DNA of 64,000 bases, taken from NCBI RefSeq assembly GCF_001005085.2, contig NZ_LBMU02000017.1, positions 1 through 64,000 on the forward strand, given 5' to 3'. The stretch is from Streptomyces humi (GTDB lineage Bacteria; Actinomycetota; Actinomycetes; Streptomycetales; Streptomycetaceae). The first letter of the stretch is position 1. Every line of letters starts with the position of its first letter. The position numbers were made by a program, and so were the translations under genes. The notes under the pieces were generated by a model. That model saw only the letters and a list, made by a program, of their open reading frames with translations, did no database searches and was not told the origin of the DNA. Shown piece after piece: positions 1-7,570 of the stretch.

Positions 1-435
1 GCGAGGGCGACCGCACGGGCGTGGGTGAGGGGGCGCGGGGCGAGGACGCGGGGCGTGGGCGACCACCCGGGCGGGGGTTGGGGGCGTGGGCGACCGTGCG
101 GGAGAGGGTGAGGGCGACCGCGAGGGGCGTGGGTGAACGCACGGGCGTAGGTGAGGGGGTTGGGGCCGACGGGGGTGCTCCGGGGAACCAAGGTGCTGAC
201 TGGGCTCGGCAGAGCCCCGCAGGGGCGTGGGGAACTGCGCGAACCGTGGTGCTTGCCTGGGCTTGGCAGCGCCCCGTAGGGGCGCGGGGAACTGCGCGAG
301 CAACCCCCACCGGCCCGCAGGGGAAGGGTTTCCGGTCCTGCGGGGCAGAGTCCGCGGCGATCACGGGGCCGCCCCTCGCCGCACCCCTAGATTCGCGCGC
401 CGGGGAACATCACACGCGGAGACGGGCAGGCAGAC
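1..435. other. Gene-free repetitive leader
   Basis: I see no supportable gene here. The first ~180 bases are G-rich, degenerate repeats of a GGGCGTGGGTGA-like unit. They are followed by a 56-base tandem duplication carrying an interspersed Streptomyces-type repeat. Open frames run through the stretch but look like by-products of high GC and do not resemble any family I know. A TAGATT hexamer at about 388 could be the -10 element of the lectin-like gene that starts at 436, which is a weak inference. Confidence 0.5.
186..298. repeat. 56-bp tandem duplication carrying the GGGGCGCGGGGAACTGCGCG element
   Basis: Two adjacent copies start at 186 and 242. Each runs from an AACC..GGTGCT segment through GGCAG and ends in a short hairpin-forming element, AGGGGCGYGGGGAACTGCGCG (221-241 and 279-299). 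The same element recurs in this window at 8475, 25796 and three times near 44187. It is therefore a dispersed intergenic repeat, not a local duplication only. Confidence 0.75.
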
Positions 436-1698
436 ATGGGGCACACCGCAGAACAGCCGGAGACACCGGAGGAACCGGCCGTCTGGGAACGGCCACTGCC
501 ATGGCTCCAGGAACCCGCCCCGGAACCCGGCCCGAAACCGGCAACGGAGCCGGAGCGGGAGCCGGCAACGGAGCCGGAGCGGGAGCCTGAGCACGCCTCC
601 GAGTCCGAGAAGCCCGAGGCCGGACCCGCGCCCACGCCTACCACTGCCCCCGCCCCCGTTCCAACGGCGGCCCCAGCCCCCGTGCCTACGGCGGCCCCAG
701 ACCCCGTGCCTACGGCTGCCTCCGCCCCCGCGCTCGCACCGGCCCCCGAACCCGCGCCCTCGCTCACGTCGGCACCCGTGGCCTCAGCCGGTGCGGCCGG
801 GGGGCTGTTCCGGTCGGCGGGCGGGACGGCGGGGCAGGTCGGTGCACAGGATGACGGGGGTACAGGGGAGGCCCGGCCGGAGCGTGGCGCGCGGGTCGTC
901 GGAGCCGTGGTCGCCGCCTGTGTCCTGCTGGTCCTCGGCCTCGGCAGCGCGGCGTTCGTGGCGCTGCCCAAGCACGACGACGCCACGCCGCACGCCGCCG
1001 CCGTCGCTGACGGCGCCGTCCCCCAGCTCACCGAGGGCGCCTCGGCCTGGCCCACCGGCTCCGCGTCCGCGTCGGCGTCCGGCAGCCACCGTCCGGCGCA
1101 CGACCCGAAGGGCTCGAAGCCCGGCAAGGACAAGGGCGCGCACACCACCGGGGGTTCGCCCGCGGAGACGGACCCCGCCGACCCGGACAAGGCGTCCGGC
1201 GCCAAGTCCACCCACGCCACCGGCACCAGCGGCAGCAACGGCGACGGCGGTACGAAGTCGAGCACGTCGACGTCCCGGCCGGCCGCCACCCACGTCGCCT
1301 CCTCGGCCACCGTGCCCGGCGACGCGATCGCCGGCTACGCCTCCTCGAAGTGCATCGAGGTGAGCGCCCACGCCGGCGTGGACGGCTCCCCGCTACGGCT
1401 GTGGGGGTGCGACGGCGACGCCTGGCAGAAGTGGGTCTTCAAGTCCGACGGCAGCGTGCGCTCCATGGGCCTCTGCCTGGACATCGCCAACGCCTCCCAG
1501 GACAACGGCGCGACCGTCCAGCTGGCGACCTGCAACGGCGGCTGGGCCCAGAAGTTCAACCTCAACAGCTCGCACGACCTGGTCAACTCCGTGATCGGCA
1601 AGTGCGTGGACGCCAAGGACTCGGGCACCGCCAACGGCACCCGGCTCCAGCTGTGGGACTGCTCCGGAACGTCCAACCAGAAGTGGCACCTTGCCTGA
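436..1698 (+). CDS. Membrane-anchored ricin-type beta-trefoil lectin protein
   Basis: This 420-residue protein has three parts. Residues 1-150 are a proline/glutamate-rich, disordered cytoplasmic segment with repeated PAPVPTAA units. One membrane span follows at about 153-177. A Ser/Gly/Lys-rich linker then leads to a ricin B-like beta-trefoil from about 298 to the end. The trefoil carries three Q-K-[WF] repeat motifs (WQKWVF, AQKFNL, NQKWHL) and paired cysteines. By family knowledge this domain binds carbohydrate, and the topology places it outside the cell. No catalytic domain is fused to it, so it may act as a surface lectin or adhesin, or bind cell-wall or environmental polysaccharide. 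It converges with the SARP gene 17 bases downstream. The ATG at 436 has only a weak ribosome-binding site. Confidence 0.75.
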   Translation: MGHTAEQPETPEEPAVWERPLPWLQEPAPEPGPKPATEPEREPATEPEREPEHASESEKPEAGPAPTPTTAPAPVPTAAPAPVPTAAPDPVPTAASAPALAPAPEPAPSLTSAPVASAGAAGGLFRSAGGTAGQVGAQDDGGTGEARPERGARVVGAVVAACVLLVLGLGSAAFVALPKHDDATPHAAAVADGAVPQLTEGASAWPTGSASASASGSHRPAHDPKGSKPGKDKGAHTTGGSPAETDPADPDKASGAKSTHATGTSGSNGDGGTKSSTSTSRPAATHVASSATVPGDAIAGYASSKCIEVSAHAGVDGSPLRLWGCDGDAWQKWVFKSDGSVRSMGLCLDIANASQDNGATVQLATCNGGWAQKFNLNSSHDLVNSVIGKCVDAKDSGTANGTRLQLWDCSGTSNQKWHLA

Positions 1699-1715
1699 TC
1701 CCGGCCGTCGTCCGG

Positions 1716-4700
1716 TCAGCTCCGAGGGACCGTGTCCCGCGCGGCGGCCCGGACCGCGGCCACCAGGTGCGGGGAACCCCACTGCCGGGCCACGTCCTCG
1801 GCGAGCGCGAACTGCCGTGCCGCTTCGGTCCGATCACCCAGCAGCCGGTACAACTCGCCCAGCGAGTGCGCGAACGGCCGGGTGGTGAAGGAGACACTGG
1901 CGGCCCCGGCGAGCTGGGAGCGCAGCGGCAGCAACAGCGGGACCAGCTCCAGCGCGGCGGTCATGTCGCCCAGCAGGAACGCCAGTTCGGCACGGAGCGA
2001 CAGGGCGATGCCGTACAGGTGGTCGGGTACGAGCGGTACGGCGGCCTCGGTGTGCCGGCCGAGCGCGTGCGCCTGCTCGTGCTCGCCCAGCCGGGCCAGG
2101 ACCACGCCGAGGGCGAGCTCGGCGGTGGGTTCGGGTTCCGGTCCGGTGAGCAGGGCCCGCAGCAGCGGTTCGGCCTCCCGCGGGCGGCCCTGCCCGAGCC
2201 GTACGGTCGTCAGCCCCAGGCCGTACACCAGTTCGCCGTACGGCGATCCGCGGGAACGCAGCCGTTCGCGGACCTCCGCGTAGCCGGCCTCGGACTCGGC
2301 GAAGCGGCCCTCGACGCGGGCCAGCATGGCGAGGGTGGTCAGGTTCATGGCCTCCGCCTCCGCCAGCCGGTGCCGCCGGGCGACGGTCCGGCCCTCCTCG
2401 GAGTGCCGGCGGACCTGGGCCACGTCGTTGCGGGCACCGGCGGCCATGGCCCCGATGTGCTCCCGCACCCAGCTGTTGGCGGGCAGGTCGTGGGCGTACC
2501 CGAGCAGTCGCAGTTCGGTCGCCAGCGCCGCGCGGCGGTCCGGGAACGTGCCGGGCGTGACGACGGACGCGACGGTCAGCGCGGAGGAGAGCAGCAACGG
2601 ATCCCCGACCGCCCGCGCGACAGCCAGCCCCCGAGCCACCCCCTCCCCAAACCCCCACCCACCACCGGCACCAGCCCGACCACCAACCCCGGCCCCACCG
2701 GGGCCCGCGCCACCACCGGCATCCGCCCCGGCCCCACCGCGGCCAGCGCCGCCATCGGCACCAGCCCGACCACCAACCCCAGCCCCACCGGGGCCCGCGC
2801 CACCACCGACCCCCGCCCCACCGCGGCCCGCGCCACCACTGGCATCCGCCCGACCACGGGCATCCACTCGACCACCGGCATCCACTCGACCACCGGCATC
2901 CGCCCAGCCACCGGCATCCGCCCAGCCACCGGTCCCCGCCCAGCCACCGGTCCCCGTCCCGGCACCGGAATTCGCCCCGGCACCGGAACCCGCCCCGGTA
3001 CCGGCCCTCACCCCGCTCGGGTATCCGCCGCCGTCCCCACTGTCGTCGGTCTCTCCGTCGTACCCCGCACCGGTGGCCGGGGGCGGCAGGGCGGTGAGGA
3101 CGGCCGGGTCCAGGTCGGCGCGGGCCAGGAGACGGTCCACGAAGGTGTCGAGAGCCGCCGGTCCGACCAGCCCCCACGGCCCGCTGAGGGCCCCGCCCGG
3201 CAACCGCTCGGGTCCCATGGACGCGCCGAGGGCCGCGGCCGCCAGTTCGTCCTTTCCGACCCCCTCGGCCGCCGCCAGGGCACGCTGCCGGGTGTACCGC
3301 GCCGCCATGATGGCCCCGGCCCGTATCTCGGCCCGCAACAGCCGCCCGAGCAGGGCGACCAGCCGGCCGTCCCGGCCACCGCCGACAGCGTCGACGGCGT
3401 CGACGGCGTCGACGCCGTCGACGTCCACGGTGCCGGCGGGTATCAGGGCGAAGGACTCGATCGCCTGCGTCAGCAGTCCGACCGCCGTGTCGTGGGCGTA
3501 CCGCCGCTCGGCCAGGTCGGCCGCCCCCAGCGAGTACTCGACGGCGAGGGCGGCCGTCCGCCCGTTCGCCGCGCGCGCGAAGTGGTGTGCGAGGGCCGTC
3601 AGGTCGTCCGGGCGGCGCCGGCGCAGGACCTCCGCCAGCCGGGCGTGCAGCCGTGCGCGCCGTACGCCGACCAGGTCGGTGTAGAGGGTGTCGCGGACCA
3701 GTGCGTGCGCGAACCTGACCACCCCCGGCGCCGGTTCGGTCAGCAGCCCGGCCACGACGGCGGCCTCGACGGCGTCGAGCACCTCGTGCTCGCCGTGCTG
3801 CGCCGGGTCCGCGGCCTCGACGAGCACCCCGACCTCGGTCTCCCGGCCCACCACCGAGGCGAGCTGGAGGACGGCCGGTGCCCCCTCGGGCAGCTGCCGC
3901 AACCGGCGTCGCAGCACGTCCCGTACGCCCTGCGGCACCTCCGAGACCGCCACCAGGGCGCCCTCGCCGGCGAGCAGCCGGGCGCTCTCGCGGACGTAGA
4001 AGGGGTTGCCGCCGGTGCGCTCGGCGAGCGCGGTCACGATGGCCGAGTCGACCGGCTCCCCGCACACCGCCCCGACCAGCGTGGCCACGTCCGGCAGCGG
4101 CAGCCCGCCGAGCGCCAGCCGGTACGGCGAGCGGTGGGCGAGTTCGGCGAGGGTCTTGGTCAGCCGGTCCGCCGCGTCGGCCGGCCGGTACGCGGCGATC
4201 ACCAGCACCGGGGAGCCGACCAGCTCGGCGGCGCGTTCCAGCAGGGCCAGCGTCTCGCCGTCCGCACGGTGCAGGTCGTCGACGACGACCGCCAGCGGGG
4301 CGTCCGCGGCGGCCTCCCGCAGCCACGCGCCGAACGCCCGGTGCAGCCGGAACCGTCCCGCCGACGCCCTGCCGCCGTCCGGACCCGGGACCGCACCGTC
4401 CTCGCTCCCGGCGTCCCGGTGGGCGTAGCCGGCCTCCTGGAGCAGGGCGCCGAGTGCGGCGGGGTCGGTGGGCGGCACGCGGCGGGCGAGCTCGCCGAGC
4501 GCCTCCACCCAGGCCCAGGCGGAGGGAGCGCCGTCGAACTCGGGGCAGCGGCCGACCACCACGGTCCAGCCCCGCTCCCGCAACCGTCGGCGGTACTGGC
4601 CGAGCAGCGCCGACTTGCCCGCCCCGGCCTCCCCGGTCACCAGGACGACGCCCCCGCCCCGCCGGGCGTCGCGCGCGACCTCGTCCAGCTTCCGCAGTTC

Positions 4701-5957
4701 CCCGTCCCGCCCCACGAACAACTCCTCGCCCGCCGGAACCCCGCCGGCCGCGACCGCGGATTCCGCGAACGACCTCGGCGTACCGGCCGGCACCGCCCCG
4801 GGCCGGTCGGGCGTGACGTCGGCGGCCGCCCCGGAGCCCGCGGCCGACGACCCCGCCGTGATGTCCTCGGCGCCCGCCGGCCCTGACGTGGCGTCCTCCG
4901 CGTCCGACGGCCCCGGCGCGCTGTCCGGGACCGGTCCTGACCGCTCCGGCGCGGCCCGGGGCACCCCGCTCTGGCCGTCCGCCCCGATGGCCGAACTCTG
5001 CCAGGGCGTCCCACCCTGGCCGTCCGCCCCGATGGCCGAACTCTGCCAGGGCGTCCCACCCTGGCCGTCCGCCCCGATGGCCGAACCCTGCCCGGTGCGG
5101 GCGAACGGTATGTGCGGGACGACCGGGGCGCGGGCCCTGGCGTGGGGGAACGGTACGGACCGGACGGCCGGAAGCGGCGCCGGAGCCGACGGCACCGACG
5201 CGCGCAGGACCTCGGTCCGCCCCGTCAGCAGCGCGTTCTCCAGTTCGGTCAGGGCGTCGCCCAGTCCCAGACCCAGTTCGTCGGCCATGACGGCGGCGGC
5301 GCGCCGCAACTCGGCCAGCGCGTCGGCGCGGCGCCCGACGGCCCACAGCCCGAGGGCCAGCAGCCGCCGGCCCTCCTCCCGCAGCGGGTGCTCCCGCACG
5401 AGCGCCTCGGCCGCCGGCACCGCCTCCGCCGGAGCCCCGGACGCGAGGGTCGCCCCGATCGCCAGCTCCCGTGCCGCGAGATGCAGTTCGTTGAGCCGGG
5501 CGGCCTCGGTGACCGCCCACTCCTCGTCGGCCCACTCGCCGTACGCCGCCCCGTGCCACCACCCGATGGCCTCCTCCAGCAGGCGCCGGGCCTCGGCCGG
5601 AGGCGCCGTACGGGCCCGCCGCACCGCCGCCTCGAACCGCCAGGCGTCGACCGCGTCCTCGGACAACCGCACCGCGTACCCGGGGGCGGCGCTGACCAGG
5701 ACACCGGCGGGGGTACGGGGTGCCCGGCCCGGTTCCAGCACCCGGCGCAGGTTGGACACGTAGACATGCAGGGAGGCCGCCGCCTTCTCCGGGGGCCGGC
5801 CCCGCCACAGCCGGTCGATGAGCCGGTCGACGGACACCACCCGGCCGCGGTTCGCCAGCAGCAGGGCGAGGACCGCACGCTGCCGGGGACTTCCCAGGCG
5901 GACCGGTGCGCCGTCGATGTCGGCACCGATCGGTCCCAGGACCTGAACACAGAGCAT
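1716..5957 (-). CDS. SARP/BTAD regulator with AAA ATPase and TPR-like tail
   Basis: This is a giant AfsR-like regulator of about 1413 residues. The N-terminus (MLCVQVLGPIG) starts an OmpR-type winged helix and a bacterial transcriptional activation domain (SLHVYVSNLRRVL), residues 1-250. A disordered linker with three 15-residue repeats follows. From about 400 there is an ATPase with a GEAGAGKS P-loop and a VVVDDLHRAD Walker B. The helical C-terminal half (TPR-like) is interrupted at about 982-1105 by a glycine-rich low-complexity block. SARPs usually activate secondary-metabolite or developmental genes. The ATPase part would make activation nucleotide-dependent (family knowledge). The reading frame stays open far upstream, but the conserved SARP start at 5957 is chosen. 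Its target is unknown. The divergent glycosyltransferase gene is the nearest candidate. Confidence 0.8.
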   Translation of the reverse strand: MLCVQVLGPIGADIDGAPVRLGSPRQRAVLALLLANRGRVVSVDRLIDRLWRGRPPEKAAASLHVYVSNLRRVLEPGRAPRTPAGVLVSAAPGYAVRLSEDAVDAWRFEAAVRRARTAPPAEARRLLEEAIGWWHGAAYGEWADEEWAVTEAARLNELHLAARELAIGATLASGAPAEAVPAAEALVREHPLREEGRRLLALGLWAVGRRADALAELRRAAAVMADELGLGLGDALTELENALLTGRTEVLRASVPSAPAPLPAVRSVPFPHARARAPVVPHIPFARTGQGSAIGADGQGGTPWQSSAIGADGQGGTPWQSSAIGADGQSGVPRAAPERSGPVPDSAPGPSDAEDATSGPAGAEDITAGSSAAGSGAAADVTPDRPGAVPAGTPRSFAESAVAAGGVPAGEELFVGRDGELRKLDEVARDARRGGGVVLVTGEAGAGKSALLGQYRRRLRERGWTVVVGRCPEFDGAPSAWAWVEALGELARRVPPTDPAALGALLQEAGYAHRDAGSEDGAVPGPDGGRASAGRFRLHRAFGAWLREAAADAPLAVVVDDLHRADGETLALLERAAELVGSPVLVIAAYRPADAADRLTKTLAELAHRSPYRLALGGLPLPDVATLVGAVCGEPVDSAIVTALAERTGGNPFYVRESARLLAGEGALVAVSEVPQGVRDVLRRRLRQLPEGAPAVLQLASVVGRETEVGVLVEAADPAQHGEHEVLDAVEAAVVAGLLTEPAPGVVRFAHALVRDTLYTDLVGVRRARLHARLAEVLRRRRPDDLTALAHHFARAANGRTAALAVEYSLGAADLAERRYAHDTAVGLLTQAIESFALIPAGTVDVDGVDAVDAVDAVGGGRDGRLVALLGRLLRAEIRAGAIMAARYTRQRALAAAEGVGKDELAAAALGASMGPERLPGGALSGPWGLVGPAALDTFVDRLLARADLDPAVLTALPPPATGAGYDGETDDSGDGGGYPSGVRAGTGAGSGAGANSGAGTGTGGWAGTGGWADAGGWADAGGRVDAGGRVDARGRADASGGAGRGGAGVGGGAGPGGAGVGGRAGADGGAGRGGAGADAGGGAGPGGAGVGGRAGAGGGWGFGEGVARGLAVARAVGDPLLLSSALTVASVVTPGTFPDRRAALATELRLLGYAHDLPANSWVREHIGAMAAGARNDVAQVRRHSEEGRTVARRHRLAEAEAMNLTTLAMLARVEGRFAESEAGYAEVRERLRSRGSPYGELVYGLGLTTVRLGQGRPREAEPLLRALLTGPEPEPTAELALGVVLARLGEHEQAHALGRHTEAAVPLVPDHLYGIALSLRAELAFLLGDMTAALELVPLLLPLRSQLAGAASVSFTTRPFAHSLGELYRLLGDRTEAARQFALAEDVARQWGSPHLVAAVRAAARDTVPRS
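2640..3010. repeat. Gly-rich degenerate repeat inside the SARP gene
   Basis: A degenerate run of CCACCGGCA/CCACCGGGGCC-like units encodes, on the minus strand, a block of GGAG, GGRAG, WADAGG and RVDAGG peptides. It sits between the ATPase and the C-terminal helical part of the regulator and keeps the frame open. It looks like slippage-prone low-complexity DNA that has expanded inside a linker. Confidence 0.75.
4971..5094. repeat. 45-bp tandem repeat (2.8 copies) in the SARP linker
   Basis: Copies begin at 4971, 5016 and 5061 with CTGGCCGTCCGCCCCGATGG. On the minus strand each encodes a 15-residue unit containing SSAIGADGQGG. The copies are nearly identical at the DNA level, which points to recent expansion. 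The unit length keeps the reading frame. Confidence 0.9.
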
Positions 5958-6168
5958 GGACCGGCAATTTACAGCGCTGCCGCGCCCCCTCGGAGGCGCT
6001 CCGTGGCGTGTCCGAGGTGCGTGTGCAGGTGCCCGTGAAAGCGCGCGCGGCGCCACGAGGCAGGCCCATTTATGGAGTATCGACCTACCAGTGGTGACGC
6101 CTTGGTGAACAATAATCATCCTTGAGGGCAGGTGCGAAAGCCGCCGTCGTCCGGATGGGGTGAAGGCC
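5958..6168. promoter_or_regulatory. Divergent intergenic region, SARP / glycosyltransferase
   Basis: About 210 bases separate the SARP start from the glycosyltransferase start. The part around 6065-6125 is clearly richer in A+T than its surroundings (ATTTATGGAG, AACAATAATCATC), as expected for promoters. I could not fix convincing -35/-10 pairs or SARP heptamer repeats by eye. Confidence 0.4.
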
Positions 6169-7062
6169 ATGCAGGAGCCGGGACTCGGGGTCGCCGTGGT
6201 GACCATGGGAAACCGCCCCGACGAAGTCGACGCCCTGCTCAGGTCGGTCGCCAAACAGGATCTCGCCCCCACCAGGATCGTGATCGTCGGCAACGGCTGC
6301 CGGCTTCCCGAGTTCGCCCGCCGTCTCGACCTGCCGGGCGAGGTCACCACCGTCGAGGTCGAGGAGAACCTCGGCTGTCCTGGCGGCCGCAACGTCGCCC
6401 TCGCCCGGCTGCGCGCGTTCGGTGACGTGGACGTGGTCGTCGAACTGGACGACGACGGGCTGCTCGTGGACGTCGAGGTGTTCCGGCAGGTCCGCGACCT
6501 GTACGCGGCCGACCCCCGCCTCGGCATCGTCGGTTTCCGGATCGCCGACGAGCACGGCGCCACCCAGCGGCGGCACGTGCCGCGGGTCGGCGACGCCGAC
6601 CCGATGCGCGGCGGTTACGTCACCGGCTTCCTCGGCGGCGCCCATGCCCTGCGCATGGACATGCTCGCCGACATCGGCGACTGGCCCGCCGAGTTCTTCT
6701 TCGCACACGAGGAGACCGACCTCGCCTGGCGGGCCGCCGACGCCGGCTGGCGCATCCTCTACGCCCCAGAGCTGCTTCTCCGGCACCCCCGCACCTCGCC
6801 CGCGCGGCATGCCGTCTACTTCCGGGTCACCGCCCGCAACCGGGTCTGGCTGACCCGCCGCCGGCTGCCCTTGCCGCTGATCCCGGTCCACCTGGGTGTC
6901 TGGATACTCATCACCCTGCTGCGCGCCCGTTCCGCGGGCGGGCTGCGGGCCTGGTTCGCGGGCTTCGTCGAGGGCCTGCGGGAGCCCGCCGGCGAGCGGC
7001 GGCCCATGCGCTGGCGCACGGTCTGGCAGCTCACCCGCCTCGGGCGCCCGCCGATCATCTGA
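6169..7062 (+). CDS. Family 2 glycosyltransferase
   Basis: This ~297-residue protein has a GT-A fold. It contains the N-terminal VAVVTMGNRP strand, a NLGCPGGRN nucleotide-sugar motif, a DDDG metal-binding motif at about 95, and HEETDLAWRA near 185, the usual ED acceptor/catalytic motif. A hydrophobic stretch (PVHLGVWILITLL) near 245 suggests membrane association. Such enzymes transfer sugars to cell-wall polymers, rhamnose-type glycans or lipids. The substrate cannot be read from the sequence. ATG 6169 is preferred over GTG 6160 because GGATGGGG lies about 8 bases before it. The gene is transcribed away from one SARP gene and towards another. Confidence 0.8.
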   Translation: MQEPGLGVAVVTMGNRPDEVDALLRSVAKQDLAPTRIVIVGNGCRLPEFARRLDLPGEVTTVEVEENLGCPGGRNVALARLRAFGDVDVVVELDDDGLLVDVEVFRQVRDLYAADPRLGIVGFRIADEHGATQRRHVPRVGDADPMRGGYVTGFLGGAHALRMDMLADIGDWPAEFFFAHEETDLAWRAADAGWRILYAPELLLRHPRTSPARHAVYFRVTARNRVWLTRRRLPLPLIPVHLGVWILITLLRARSAGGLRAWFAGFVEGLREPAGERRPMRWRTVWQLTRLGRPPII

Positions 7063-7570
7063 GAAACAGCCCTGCGGCAAACGGCCTGGCGGCACACGGC
7101 CCGTCGGCAGACGGCCCGTCGGCAGGCGGCCTGGCGGCAGGCGGCCTGGCGGGAACGGTGCTGGAAACGGGACGAGGGTTCCGGTCGTTCACCTCCGCCG
7201 ACCGGAACCCTCTCGCGTCCCCGGATCAAGGCCTGCGGCGACACTCCCCCGAGTCAGCGCGACATACGCGCGCGCCGTCGGACCCGATCCGATGCGAAGA
7301 TCACATCAAGGCTCGCCAACGGATCGCTAACATGTGGCCAGCGTTTCTCCCGGAGGTCGCCGACCGGTTGGCGAGAAGCGGTCGTACGACTCCTGAAACA
7401 CACCGGAAACCCGGGGTTCTCCGGCTCCGACCGTACGCAGAAGATGGCGGGAATCCGACCCCGATGTGATGGGATTCCGCCACGATCCACGGGCAGGATC
7501 CAGGGACCGGCGGACACTCCCGCCGTGCGACGCGGGCTGTCATGACCGCGGGAAGGCGATGGGCGGAGCG
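7063..7570. other. Gene-free region with 15-bp repeats upstream of the second SARP
   Basis: About 500 bases hold no supportable gene. The first 90 are a 15-bp tandem repeat. From about 7250 the composition is less G-rich. A GCTAACAT hexamer region near 7327 could be a -10 element. I see no hairpin strong enough to call a terminator for the glycosyltransferase gene. Confidence 0.5.
7074..7154. repeat. 15-bp tandem repeat, about 5 copies
   Basis: Units of the form GCGGCANACGGCCTG / TCGGCAGACGGCCCG follow each other directly, starting 12 bases after the glycosyltransferase stop codon. Copies differ by one to three bases. Confidence 0.85.

Noticed and set aside
21-590. 189-residue frame at the left edge
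   Set aside because: It is Gly/Arg low-complexity translated from repeats and runs into the lectin gene in another frame.
1350-4886. A 1178-residue open frame on the plus strand opposite the SARP gene
   Set aside because: It is antisense to a recognisable SARP/ATPase protein, is Arg/Gly/Pro-biased and shows no domain. Long antisense frames are normal at this GC content.
5957-6563. Extending the first SARP gene up to 6563
   Set aside because: The extra ~200 residues are Ser/Thr/Arg-biased, antisense to the glycosyltransferase, and precede the conserved SARP N-terminus.
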